DNA of 64,000 nt from Certhia americana (lineage: Eukaryota; Chordata; Aves; Passeriformes; Certhiidae), in contig CM031861.1 in the NCBI GenBank assembly GCA_018697195.1, positions 3,256,242-3,320,241 of the forward strand, read 5' to 3'. Both the position numbers and the translations under genes were made by a program. A model generated the notes under the pieces. It saw nothing but the letters and a program-made list of their open reading frames with translations, was not told the origin of the DNA and made no database searches. The stretch's first letter is position 1. Every line of letters starts with the position of its first letter. This document shows positions 50,177 to 62,105 of this stretch, piece by piece.

Positions 50177-51904
50177 GGAGGCAAATTTTTAGGAAAAATT
50201 GTTTGCCAGTCGATGGACTTAATAGATGATATGTAATATTTTTTTAATACTCTTGAAGAGTAGGCAGAAACATGAAGCAAGTTACTTCTTGTCCCTTATT
50301 ATCAAACAGTAGTCAAGCAAGAAAAGTTCCAGCTTCCCACAAGTGCAGTGAGCCAAGGGGAGGCTGGCAGAGGAGGTGAGGGGAAAGCAGCTGGAAGAGA
50401 GGCACAAAAGAGCAGAATTAGCCCAGACAATTGGAGAAGTTTTTGCTCCAAAAGGCTGATCTTTTGAGATGTTGGAATACTGTGGAAGGGTGCACTACAA
50501 CGTGCTCCACCACGCTTTGAAACTCTCAGTTATCGCACATCTTGTGTGAGCATTTCAACCCTGCTTTTATCTTTGGAGTTCAAGAGATTATCAAAGGAGA
50601 CAGGCATTGTACTCTGTCATTAAGGCTCTAATTATTTAATTCCTTGTACCTTTGTTTTGTAATGTCGAATTAGTGCTGCTCTGGCTGCAGCCTGTCACTC
50701 CCCCCCATGATGTGCTCAGTGAATGTTATTCTGTGAAAAACTGAAGAATCGCTGCAGACTCTGAGTATGCAAAGGAAGAGCAGTTACTTTTTGTTATGTA
50801 TGATCTTATCAAGTAATTGTGTTTTTCACAACAGTGTTCCCTGTATTAAACCCAAACAACAACAAAAAGCCCCAAAAAACAATGAACAAACAACAAGCAA
50901 GTGTTTCTCAGTCTCTCACTATAGTTTAATTTCTCAGGTAGAAGGGTCACTGAGGGTACAGAACTCTGATGGGAACTAAAAATCAGTTTTGGTTGAGCTG
51001 CTGAATGAAATGTGAATTTATTGAGGAGAGAGAGGAGAGCCTGGTTAGGCATCCAGTTGGGTACTTGGGCATCCCTAGCACAAGACCAGGGTTTTTCCTC
51101 TGTTTCCACATTAATTTATGATGGGTGTGCTTTCAAAACCAACTACTGCTGTGCAGCAGCTAGGAATGTGCCTTGCTCTAGTTACAAGCCTGCACTAAGA
51201 GCTATTCTTCATCATGTCTCCTGGCATTTTGGGTAAGAGATGAGCTCCACCCCAAGGCTGCTATCCCCAGTGGTATTGGCCAGCTCTTCCAGAGTAAGAA
51301 GCATTTCTCATGAAAATACTAGACTGCCTTTCATAACCTGTGTTTATGTCTCCAAACTGCTGCCTTCAGGGAGCTGATGATGGCTGGTGACTGGAAGGGA
51401 GATGCTGCCTCCCTGAAGTCAGCTGTGCCTGAGAGGCTGGGGAAGGGGGCACCCAGAAGGTGTGGGGGCTGGCAGCAGCTCCTTCCCCATCTCTTGGCTG
51501 AGCAGGAAGAGCCAGGGGAGCTGTGCAGGGCTGCCCATGGTGATACCAGCCTCTGTCTCAGAGCCATGCCATGAGCAAAGCACGGAAACTTTCAAAACTG
51601 GTGCTCTAATAAGCAACCAAAAACTAATGGGATGGCCCTGATTAATCCATTAGCAGTGTTCCATGCCATTGTCAACCCAGAACAAACCTGGGCATTGGCT
51701 TCACTTGTTTAGAGCTGAAGATGCAGGTTCAGAAGGCAGTGCTGGAAACCTAAGTCTGAGGAGAACAGCAGCATTCAGAACCTTCTGTGGACACTGGGAA
51801 TATGTCTTGGAAATCAAATTAGTTGGAAATGGCACTTCCACCAATAGTGGGTTAACTGCAGCTTTTACAGGCAAACTGCTGGCTGGATTCAACTCTGAAC
51901 AGAG

Positions 51905-52210
51905 ACATAGGATGGCCGGGGTTGGAAGGGACCTTAAAGATCATCTCCTTCCAACCCCTCCACCCTGGACAGGGACACCTTTCACCAGACCAGATTGTTC
52001 AGAGCCCCATCCAGCCTGGCCTTGGACACTTCCAGGGATGGGGCAGCCACAGCTTCTCTGGGCAACCTCTGCTAGGGTCTCACCACCCTCACAGTAAAGA
52101 ATTTCTTCCTTAAAATCCAATAACTACTCTCAGTTTGAAGTCATTCCCCCATGCCAAGTAAAAAGTCTGTTTCCATCTGTTTTTAAGGCTCCCTTCAGGT
52201 AGTGGAAGGT
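51905..52210 (-). mobile_element. CR1 LINE 3' fragment, antisense
   Basis: Begins with the antisense tail (GACATAGGATGGCCGGGGTT). It continues with 'ggaagggaccttaaagatca', 'gttcagagccccatccagcc', 'ggccttggacacttccaggg', 'atggggcagccacagcttct' and 'gtaaagaatttcttccttaa'. This is a textbook CR1 3' end and is 5'-truncated at about 300 bp. Confidence 0.95.
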
Positions 52211-52214
52211 CATC

Positions 52215-55200
52215 CCCAAAAATGCACCCCTAATAAAGTCATTATATATTTCTGTATTTGCGTGCATATGTAATTTCATAATATAAATTTCAACTCAAAT
52301 CTACCCTATAGGCTCTTTGGGTGACAGAATTTTGTGCTCTTGAATTAACAACTGCTTCACTTAAGGGTGAAGTATAAAGAGTTTGGCAAAAGGATCTGGT
52401 GGATACCAGTTGTTATCAAGTGTTCCAGGTGGCTGATCAAGGCTGTGAGTAACGGCTATTTTTTAATTAAATCTTGGTATGTGTTCTTTTGTGGGACAGG
52501 TCTCAGAAGTTATAGTGAGAGATCCTTTGTTAGCACTGAGCAGCTTTGTCTACAGACTAATTGAACCACTTTTTTCATACTATTCTGCATCTGCTTAAGT
52601 AGAACTGCTTAGTTGATTTTAAATTCTTGCTGTTTGGGGCAAAGTTGGCAAAGGCTCAGCAGAAACAGAGCAAATAACATTTTCCTGTCTGTATTTTAGT
52701 CTCCCTGTTTAAAATAATATGACTCAAAAATTGGTCTCAAATATAGTAAGTCAATCTATTTTTGTTTGATATCAATATTATTATTTTTTACGTGTTGGGA
52801 AACTGGGGAAGGGCATGTCAGGTCATAGAGCTGGGAGTGTGGGCTGGGATTATGTTCCAATCCAAAGACAACACTGCCCTACGATTCTTGGAGGAGGACC
52901 CATAGGTTTCCTTGGCAAAGATAATCCCTGGATTTTTGTCCTTTCCAGACCTTTGGACTGTGGGACCTGGGTGGCTGGAAGTGATGATTTGAGCACTTGT
53001 GTCGCTCAGACCACAGTGAGAATTTACTGCTCTCCATCATCTGGCCTTGTTAATATTGTCAGCATTACCTAACCAGTGGGTACTCAGTGTGCTGGTATTT
53101 TTGTTACTTTATTTAGCATTTTTTTTTTCCCCAACACATTGTGTTCTGAATAAAGAATTTATTATTTTTTTAAAAATTCCCCCCGAGCTATTTCTTGGTG
53201 CACTGGTGAGCTGTTGAGTACCAGCAGACTGGGACTTGGGGTGGAGCACTGGAAGGTTTCCATTACTTGTGTATTCCTTGGAATCCTTGAGGGCTGCTGT
53301 GTGTTACATTGGGTTGCTGGCAGGACTCAGGTGCTAGTAAAGATTCAAGGTCGGCAGGAACAGATCTGTGGCTGACTGATACACTTTAATGGGGAACTTT
53401 AGAAAGAACCTTTGATGATAAATAAGACAGCAATAAATGTGATAATTCACTCTGACTTCCTCCATAAAACAGTCCACATGACTTCTGCTGACTAGCTTTC
53501 TTTTTTTTTTTTTTTAATTAGTTCATGTTATCATCTCATATTTGCCCTTACTCTTCTCTGACAAATGAAATGGAGCTGTTTGAATCAATCTTACCTCGTG
53601 ATCCGCATTTTTCAGTCCTTAAGTCATCCTGGCGGCTCCTCTCTCTGAAGCCTCTCCAAAGGTTAAACCTGTTGAACTGTTTTACGCAACCAGCATTAGA
53701 CCCAGCAGGTGATAAAGCCTGTTCTTGTTTGATAGCCACCTGTTCCTGTGTGCCAGCATTGCATCACCCCAGCACCACAGCACAGACCCCGATGGCACAG
53801 CCCTGCTGTGATGCTCTCTCCAGGTCCATGAACTCATGGAGAGTCATTGGCTCTGGGGCATTCCTTAGGTTCTCCTCTTAACACCTTTCCATGGTTCTAC
53901 TCAGCATAGATGAGCTTCTTTTGCTTTGATCTTCTTTTTTTTGCTATTTACTTCTCCTGTTACTGATGTGCCCCCAGCAAATTTTGTAGCCCCTTCTCTA
54001 GGGCTTGCTCAGAAAAGTAGGGCTGAAATGATTCCTGTGAAACACAGTCAAGCTGCTTGTTTTTGTAAAGATAATCTTCCAGTTATCATATGTTTTGAAA
54101 CCAGTTAACTCCTTTTCAGTCCACAGTTCAGATGCTTGCTGGGTTGATTTGTTGTTGTTCTGGTTTTCACCATGCCAGGTGAAAGGCAAGAACCTCCTCA
54201 CAGAACCACATCTGTGTTAGCACTTTTGTAAGCTCCTGTGAACTCAGCAGAAAATACCAGTTTAACAAGGCATGTTTTCCAGAGAAAGGATGCTCATCTG
54301 CCAGTAATAATACTGTCTGCTTCAGCTGTTGATTAATTGAGTTTCTGCCTCTTTTTTTACTTCTGTCTGGGACTGGTGGGAGGCTGTGATTATCAAGGCC
54401 ACCTCATTCTCTTGATCTGGTATCCAGCACGAGCTGTCTCTGTGTCCTCCAGAACATCCCAACAACTGCTGAAAATCAAGAGTTACCCATGTGGGCAGCT
54501 CCTTCATTAGGTACTCTAATGGTGCTACTCAAAGCAAGGCATCTCATCTGGTGGTTTAGAAAATGTGGAATTCAGAGACTCCTGCTCAACACCATTCTGA
54601 GGGCTTTTATGGAATGAAAATTGCCAAGCATCTGTTCAGATTCCTTGAGCTAGGCTCCTGTTCTCTCCCACATCATGCTTAGCAAAATACTGTTATTGAC
54701 AGCTTCAAGATTTCTAGGATGCTTTCAAGATTATAATTTGTAGATGCTTCCATTCTGTAATGCATGAAAGGAAGACATATGTCATATAGTAAAAACAAAA
54801 ATCCAGCTTTCAGTGGACAGAAGATTGTAGTCCTTTTGACCAAAATGTGTTGAATAGCAGTAACAAATCTCTAATATGCTTTATTTTCCAAATTAAAACC
54901 AAAAAACCACAAACAAACAAACAAAAAAAAAAAACCCCAACAACAAAAAACCCAGCAAAATGCTGATGTGTTTAAAAAGCAAAAGTAATGGGTAAGTACA
55001 GGAGTGTGGCTTTGTTTAATGACTGCAGAGCAAGTTGTTAGCACACATATTTTTCATAGGCAAACAATGAATTATTAGTGAACGGATTTCCCCAAGCTTT
55101 CTTTATAGTAAATGTTGCACGGACAATGACTATGTGCACTGAGTTCATTCATAATGTCTCCAACACCTGTTTCCTCCTGTTTTTCCAGCAGTTTTATTTG

Positions 55201-57855
55201 GAAAGCATTGGAAACTGGCATGATCTCTCGTTAGAGCACGGGGTTTGTTGGGGACATGTGTTTCTGTGTCATTGAAGACTTGCTGGTGAATAACAAGTGT
55301 ATTGTTCAGCACTTTAATAGGGAAGTTTAGATGCCCTAATGTCCTTTCCTGAAGGTTCAATTTAATATTGACCCCGTGTCATCATGTATGCGTTGCTGAC
55401 GGTCATAATAAAAGCTCAGAGAGCTTGGATGCTTTATGGTTTTAAAGGACTCCGATGCAAGCAAATATCTGGTCCTTGTTCTCTTTTGAAATTGGGCATT
55501 GTATGGGAAAAGGCATCTCCTGGATCTGTCAGCAAAGCCAGGGCATGGCAATTGGGGAGGAACTCCCGCCGCGACGCTGCCAGGGGGGCAAAAGGTCATG
55601 CATGGATTTTACCAGCTTCAGTCCTAACCTTATCTCTTTCACTGTGTTGGGGGAGCCTAAAAGGGAGATAGGAGGATGAAAGGCAGCTCCAAAGTCTTAC
55701 TTTTTAAGGGAAGAAATAAATTTCAGTTGCACCTGGCAACACTATCAGAACTCGGAGGGATCTTCATCCCAAATCAAGGCTGGCTTGGGAAAATCCACTA
55801 AATAAAAGTGTCTAAAAGCAACACAGATTTTAGTTAAGGATATTAATTAGCTCAAAAAGTGATTGGGAGGCACAGAGCTTATGCTTTAACCTCAGGAGCT
55901 TTGCTTTATTAGTATTTCAGGCTGATCACATGTGAGTGTCTCTGTCCACATTCAGTGTGCTCAGCTGGCTCAAACAGGGATAAAATGAGAAAATACTCAA
56001 GCCTGAGCCACACTTCAGTTAATGTAAAAACAGACAGCAAACTGTGTTCAAAGAAACAAGACTGTTTGGCTGGAGATCCATATCTGGTCTTTCAATCTGC
56101 CTTTTGTAGCTGGGGCAGTTTGGCTCTACTCTGTTCCCTGGGTCCCAAAAATGGAGTTTTCCCTGTGATGGTAGACAAAAATCTGCCATTTTCTGAGGCC
56201 TCTCCTTTGTTTCTTACAGTTCCTGATTTTGGCACCAGGTTGAGTGTTGAACGAGAGTGTTTGGCTGTTCAAACTGGCAGAGCAGATCATCAACAACCTT
56301 TTAAGAGGCTTAGGAAGTGTCTGAGGCAACGCTGACTTGTGTTGTGGGTTGGCTTGGCCCTTTGTACGGGGCCGTAATCCTGCAAGTGTAAAGCTCCACT
56401 TGTCTCGGTTCCCTTGGTTCTGTGCCTGAAGCTGGTGTGTTTTTTGGAAGCAGAGCACCCTCATGTCATGATGTTCAGGCAGGTGCCAGCAGGTCGATGG
56501 AAGCCCTTGTGATGCTCCCACTGTGCCAGCAGCAGGGAAGGGACAGATTGAAGCTCAGCGAGGAGCGCGCGCTGCAGGTGCTGGCAGCTCCTCCAAGGTG
56601 CTGGGGAGATGCTCTTAGAAAATCCTTTTGGCATCACACCCAGGCTTCTCCCTCCCAGTGCACGCATTCATTCCCTCATTCATGAGTCTGTCAGCAGGTT
56701 TTTGTCTCAGCCTGTGACCCTCCTGAAGACCGTACATCTTACGTTCAAGCCCTCAAATGGGCTGTGACCTTCCCCTCTCTGGAGTGTTGTAGGAGTGACC
56801 TTTCAGCAGGGTACTTGCTTACATAGAGAGCTGGCTGGGAAGATTTGGCTGTGCTAGGGCTTTGGTCCACGTTGGCCTGAAGGGAAAGAACAAGAGTTCT
56901 TTATTCTCAGAAGAGGATTCAGGTTTTACTTCTATGGTTCAAAGGTAACCTGTATGCAGAAAGTCTTTGAGTGCTTTCAACATGCAGCTCTTTCTCTGAA
57001 CATAGCTCTTCAAGCTACCAGACTCGGCGGGGCAGTTCTTTCTACAGTGCAGGAATACGATTGTTTGTTTCAATAATTATTCCTTCTTTGTTACCACTTA
57101 AAATAATAAACTAGAACAAGAGAGCAACTACAGACTGCAAAAATTAAGTCAAGGAAGCATAACTGTTAGGGAAAAGACTTCAGTAAGAAGGCATGTATGT
57201 TTTTACTTATAGAAAATTTTACAGAATTTCAAATGCCAATTTACTGATTTCTTTCTTTCTTTCTTCAGCAGCACACTGAGTAGATACATGAAGCAGTCCT
57301 GGCAGTAAAATCATACAAAAAGGAACTTTTCAGATAAGAAAGCGGTCAGTTTTTGAGTACAATTTGCTCCTTTTTTTTAATGTTTTTGTATCTTTTTACT
57401 AGATTATTAAATGGTTTAACAATTAGAAAATGACGTTGAACTACTGGTGGCTCTTGATCCATTAGCTATGGGTTATGCCTGTGGTCACGTCTTGCCTCCC
57501 TTCCTGCAGCCTGCAAAGTTATTTTTATGCAGATCAAAATTTATATTTGGAGCGAGGGTTGCAAAAAAGGGTGGCCTGGGCAATTCCTTCAAACGTGTTT
57601 TAATTCCCTGTATTTCCCTGGCCTGGCCTTTATTAGGTGTAGCCCCTTGTGCAGAGCAGAAGGGTGAGGAGTGTGGTTCCCACCGATGTGATGGTGATTT
57701 CACAGGAGCTTGGGCAAGAGCAGGCATGAATCCTCCCACAGCTGAGTATCTGGTCTGGGCTGCTGTGCCGGGAAAGGAGCTTCAGGGAACAGGGGAGGGA
57801 TTTTAGAGGGGTGCTAGAGAGCACCTGTGGAACAGCCTGGCATTTACAAAGATAT
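52215..57855. other. Intronic unique sequence
   Basis: No recognised exon, RNA gene or clear transposon. A poly-T run lies at about 53502-53516 and a CAAACAAA/poly-A low-complexity patch at about 54895-54960. Some words near 53.62-53.70 kb recall CR1 but are too few to call. Confidence 0.45.
54893..54960. repeat. A/C-rich low-complexity (CAAA)n-like patch
   Basis: Composed almost only of A and C, with AAACAAACAAAC and CAACAAAAAAC words. Similar patches occur at about 24.45 and 50.86 kb. The strand-reversed equivalent, GT-rich, lies at about 62045-62095. Confidence 0.8.
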
Positions 57856-57861
57856 TTAATA

Positions 57862-58304
57862 ACTGTATCTCAAATGCCATGTGGCAAACTCTGATATTTA
57901 TTGCCATGAAATGGGGCTCTTCTGCATCTTAAAAACACTAATTATTCTAAACACCCTCCCTATTTTATGTTTCCGAAGGCCAGCTGCAGTGCTGCACCTG
58001 TTGAATAATTTTTAAGGCAGAATGTTCTTCCTTTTCACTCGGGGCAAGTCTGGTCCCTTCCCACCCCAGCACACTTCAGTTAATAGCTGGATCTGAAATA
58101 CCACGTGGCACAAACTCTGATATTTATTGCCATGAAATACGGCTCTTCTGCATCTTAAAAATAATAATTACTCTAAACACCCCCTGTTTTGTTCGTTTCC
58201 GAAGGCGATGTGCAATGCTCCACCTGTGGAGTCATTTTTAAGGTGGAATATTCTTCCTTTCACTCGGGGCAAGCCTGGTCCTTTCCCACCCCAGCAGACT
58301 TTTC
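57862..58304. repeat. Two-copy tandem duplication, period about 225 bp
   Basis: Copy 1 (57862-58083) and copy 2 (58087-58304) share long identical blocks in the same order: CTGATATTTATTGCCATGAA, GGCTCTTCTGCATCTTAAAA, TTTCCGAAGGC, then TTCACTCGGGGCAAG and CCACCCCAGCA. Differences are scattered point changes and small indels, giving roughly 80-90 percent identity by eye. The duplication is therefore not recent. It ends about 150 bp before the CpG-rich block that holds the candidate alternative first exon. No coding content is evident. Repeated conserved blocks may be duplicated regulatory modules. Confidence 0.93.
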
Positions 58305-58557
58305 GGTATAAACCCAGTTCCGAGTGGAAGCAGCTCCAAACGCCGACACAACACGACAGCTTCAGAACCCGTGCTTTTAACGGAGCCAGGCTGTCAAAAT
58401 GGGGACAAACCCCTGTAATTCACAGTTTTGCTTTAAAAACGCTGCCCCTTGAGCATCCTGCTGAAGGGCGGCTCGGCGCTGGGTTATTTCTGTGTTCTGG
58501 CTCTGTTTCTGGGCTCGCTTGCCCCCGAGGTCCCCGACTCTGTGTTAAACCCCTCCC

Positions 58558-58845
58558 CGAGCCGGGCCGGGCCGGGCCGTGCCTGGCTGGGCCGTGCCGT
58601 GCGGGTCCGGTCCGGTCCGTGCAGTGCCTGTCCGTGATCGTGGCAGGCTTCGTGGCCCGTGCCGTGCCGTGTCGGGGATCCGTTCCGGTGCCGTTCCGTT
58701 CCCGTAGCCGTGCCATGACCGTGCCGTGCTGTGCTTGGTCCGGGTACGGAAGTGCCTTGGTCCGGTCCGTTCCATGTACCGTTCCAGTCCGTATCCTGTG
58801 TGAACGCATGTTAGCCGTGCCGTGCCGTGCCGTGCCGTGCCGTGT
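58558..58845. repeat. Degenerate GTGCC/GTCCG pentamer array
   Basis: Irregular pentamers of the form (G/C)CGTG, GGGCC and GGTCC repeat over almost 300 bp. The most regular stretches are the GGGCC units at about 58563-58595, GGTCC units at about 58606-58620, and a perfect (GCCGT)n run of six units at 58814-58844. On the plus strand G and C alternate with T as the main third base, while A is nearly absent. This looks like a minisatellite seeded in the CpG block. It is a likely source of sequencing or assembly error. Confidence 0.85.
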
Positions 58846-58967
58846 GTGTCCCCCCGCCCCGCGGATCCTCCCCCGTTGCGCAGGGCCCGCCCGGCCCCGT
58901 GTCCCGGGCATGGCCCGAGCGCGGCACTGCCGGGCAGCCCCGGGGCGCGGCAGGTGCCGGCCGGACC

Positions 58968-59018
58968 ATGAGCGTGATGCTGTGGCGCTGGGAGCACAAC
59001 AACAGCACCATGAAGCTG
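58968..59018 (+). CDS. NAV2: Candidate alternative first coding exon of NAV2 (17 codons)
   Basis: Within the second CpG-rich block an ATG in strong context (ACCATGA) opens a 17-codon frame, MSVMLWRWEHNNSTMKL. It ends exactly at CTG/GTAAGG, a strong donor at 59018/59019. The reading phase at the donor is 0, the same as at the NAV2 exon donor at 29002. Splicing to the next NAV2 exon would therefore keep frame and give a protein with a short N-terminus followed by the CH domain. I do not recognise the peptide with certainty, so the assignment is inference from position, strand, phase and promoter context. It could instead be the start of an unrelated or non-coding transcript. Confidence 0.42.
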
Positions 59019-60717
59019 GTAAGGGCCTGGGGGCCAGCCCGGGAGTGCCGCCCAGGGAGGAGGAATTGCCCTTGGGGCGCCTGGGCTGGCAGGGCTGATG
59101 CTGGACCCATGTGGTCTCTCCGTGCGGATGCTCTTTTGCTGTGGAGTCGCAGCCGGATTTGTTAGTCATTAATTCGTATTTTGGGCTTGTTTAGGTCGGT
59201 GTGCTTGTTGTTTCATCTCTGTGGTTAAGCTCGTTTAAAGCTAAGAACCCCGAAGCATGTGTGTAGCCCTCTCCCCTCATCTTCATTTATTTATTGTCTT
59301 TCTTATTGTCTTCTTCTTCTTGGAAGCAATTTTCTCTCCTTCAGTTTTGCTGGAATAATTTTGTCGCCTGGGAGCGTTTGGACTTTTGTTTGCTCAATAG
59401 TTTTCGTAAATTCCCCCTCGCCTTCTTTCCCCCCCACCCTTCCTTTCTTCTCCTTTCCTGAAAAGTAGAAATCCCCACTGCACCCTGTAAGTATAAAGTG
59501 TGTGGCTGTTCCACTCCTGCAGCATAAACAAGCTCAGGAAACCCACATATCTGCCTGTCTGCTTGAATTACTGTCCGTATCAAGATATAAACTCTGATCA
59601 AAACTTAGAGAGACTTCTCATCATCAGCTTTTTTTTTTATTTTTTAAGCTATTTGATGTAAAGAATTTCAAAACAGTGGCTGTCTAAGATAGCTTTAAAT
59701 GTATTTCCTCTGACATATTATTTAAACAAAGAAAATTACATTTCTATGCAGTTTTTAGAGGAAAGATTTCTTTTCCTGAGAAATTTATAGTAAAGCCGCA
59801 GGATTTGCTGCAGGTCTAATCCTTTAGCCTTTGTGTGTGAAAATTCTGTTGAAGTCCATGTGGGAGTTAAAGGTTCCTAGCACCTCTTCCTATCAGGCTC
59901 CGCAATCAAAGAAATTTATTTTTACGGGGCTGGTAAGGTAACAATCTCTGGGTTTACGTACTTTCCTCGCAAGGAATGAGGTGATAAACACGTGTTAGTG
60001 AAGGAGTATTCAGCTCTGGACACAACAGCTGAATACAACAGTGGGATCAGATAGTTTCGGATATTTCACGCATGAGTAGCCCCTGGAATAATGAATTTGT
60101 GAGCTGGCGGTGGAAGTTGGCTGCTTTGTGTGGGGGTTGCCCCAGCCTGCTTCCAGCTGAAGCCAAGTATTTCGGGAGGGAGGTTGAAGTGAGTCCTTTC
60201 TCTCGCTTTTCACATGCAAAGAGCCCTTCAGGCAGCAGAAAGCGCTTATGTACACAGGTGTATGGCAAAGGCTCTGCGGATACATCGGCCTTTAAACGAG
60301 CCCTCAGTGGGCTGCACAAGCAGCGCCAGCACCTGTGAGGACAGAGCTATGAAATCAAGCAGAGAGAAAAGGAGATGTGAGAAGTCAAATAGTTGGTGGT
60401 GTCAACAAAATCCAAGTGATGGAAGAAGTGTACTGTGTTTGCCCACTCCTTGGGCAGGAGGAGAAAAAATCCTACCCCCCATTCCCTGCTCCTGACCCAC
60501 ATTCCCTGTCAAGCAGCAGATGTTTATTGCCCCTAAAAATTAGGGAATGAGGAGGTGCCCCTGTGGCACTGCCCCTCCTGCAGTGGGGTGCTGGGTGCTG
60601 GGACAGGGAGAGCCCTGGGTGCTCCTCAGTCTCAGAGATAAGCTCAGCTTTGTACAGAGCTCTTCCAGGGGCCTTGGCTGGTCTGTCTTGAGAAAGGGGA
60701 TCAAAGAAAGACAAGAT

Positions 60718-60772
60718 TTTATATATATGTGTATGTATGCATATATATATATATATATAATAATAATTGAAA
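60718..60772. repeat. (TA)n/(GTAT)n microsatellite
   Basis: TATATATGTGTATGTATGCA followed by a (TA)n run of about ten units and TAATAATAAT. A compound AT microsatellite, probably length-polymorphic. Confidence 0.92.
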
Positions 60773-62041
60773 AAAGAATCTCTGGCTAAGTGAGTGTCAG
60801 AGTAGATCCTCAGGTGTTGCCCTTCTGCTTTCTCTCCTCCTCTCTTTGGTCCACTGAGGTTTCTGTGGCATCAAGAATGAGACAATGCTTGCCAGTCATT
60901 GCTTAGGGCTCGCTGATTCTGGCTACCGTGCCAACAAAAGCCAGATACATTCTGCTGAGAGTTTTGGGTGGGAATGGCAGGAATCACTTTGAGATTGTAA
61001 AATTTAGAGCGTGGAAGCTTAGAGGTTTTTTAAGATTTGTAATAAAGGGCTTTTCAGGCAGGGATAAATCTGTCTGCCTGCTGTTATCAGAGTCCCCAAA
61101 TATCAGATCCTGCAAGACTTACTCAGATAAGTTTGTAAAAATTGTGATGTTACCATAAGGGTGCAATGTGGAACAAGTATCTAACTCTGCTGAAACTTTG
61201 TGTTGGTAACTCTTTTTTCATAATATTGTCCTTGAATAATTTTGGGGGATGGTGGCCTAATTTTTGTCCCACACCACTATGCAATCCATTCAGCTGCCAT
61301 CTTGCCATCTTGAATTAGCTGCAAAATACAAGGTTGCTTTCACTGTTGGTATGGACAATCATGACGGGTTTCTTACCAGTCTCTCTGAAGCATATTGATC
61401 TTATTACTGGACATTCAGGAGAGTGGCCAGACAGCAACCCAGAACATTTTTATGCTGAGTAGACTGTGTCCACTTCCTAAAGTATTGCCAACCCTTGGGA
61501 GAAAAAGAATGAATTATGTAGCTTGCTCCTATTTGTGCTGAGTGACCTGTGCACAGCTGATAAAAAAAATTATTTTGACCTCAGAGTTCCTTATTCCTGG
61601 GTTTCTAAAAGCAGATGTTTAATTCTGATTTTATTTCCATTTTACATTCAAGACTAGCAATATTTCAGCGTAGATCGTAACACCTCTCTCCTCTTTTTAA
61701 CTGTTCTGAGTCAGCTTCACACCTTATGCAAACACCTTTTCCTAATGTAATCAAAACAAGGATCGTTCCCACTCACTGTTTTATGGCTTTGAGAATTCAC
61801 AAGGGTTAAGGCATTGTTTTTGTGATGATTGAAGGTTGTAAAAAGCATGTGATCCTTTTTTTTATGCCAAGTTCAAATTGTCCCGTGCATATTCTACAAG
61901 CCCCCAGCCTTGTAGCGGGTGTATACAACATACACAAATGTGAGAATGTTGCAGCCTTTTACAAGGTTTTTCCTACTATTGTATCAGTAGAAACATGTTA
62001 ACTAACCTGGCAGTAGATAACCTTTCCAGGGTGGGTTTTCT

Positions 62042-62105
62042 CTTGCGGTTTGGTTGGTTTGTGTTAGGTTGGGGTTTGGTTTGGGGTTTTTTGTGTTTGT
62101 TCCTT
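62042..62105. repeat. G/T-rich low-complexity patch
   Basis: A succession of TTGGTTTG, GTTAGGTTGGGG and TTTGGTTTGGGG words with almost no C or A. Several GG and GGGG runs could support a weak G-quadruplex, but G-run lengths are uneven. Confidence 0.7.

Larger units (their letters stand above)
46900..51900. other. Intronic sequence with AT-rich stretch
   Basis: No recognised exon, RNA gene or transposon. The 48.6-50.3 kb part is AT-rich and includes an (AT)n patch and a small tandem duplication, listed separately. An A/C-rich low-complexity patch lies at about 50850-50900. Confidence 0.45.
58480..59130 (+). promoter_or_regulatory. Second CpG-rich promoter-like block inside the NAV2 intron
   Basis: From about 58.44 kb, and most strongly at 58540-59060, the sequence is very GC-rich with dozens of CpGs. 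The flanking intron is AT-moderate and CpG-poor. It contains a pentamer array, GCGG/CCCCGCCCC Sp1-like boxes near 58850 and 58930, no evident TATA box, and a short ORF ending in a splice donor. Such an island deep in an intron usually marks an internal promoter. The long open frames on both strands here result from the GC bias and are not believed. An antisense or non-coding transcript from the same island is an alternative. Confidence 0.6.

Noticed and set aside
58208..59169. Frames of 249-296 residues on both strands across the intronic CpG block
   Set aside because: High GC makes stop codons rare. The peptides are Arg/Pro/Cys-rich pentamer translations with no domain, and the real signal is the short ATG-to-donor exon.
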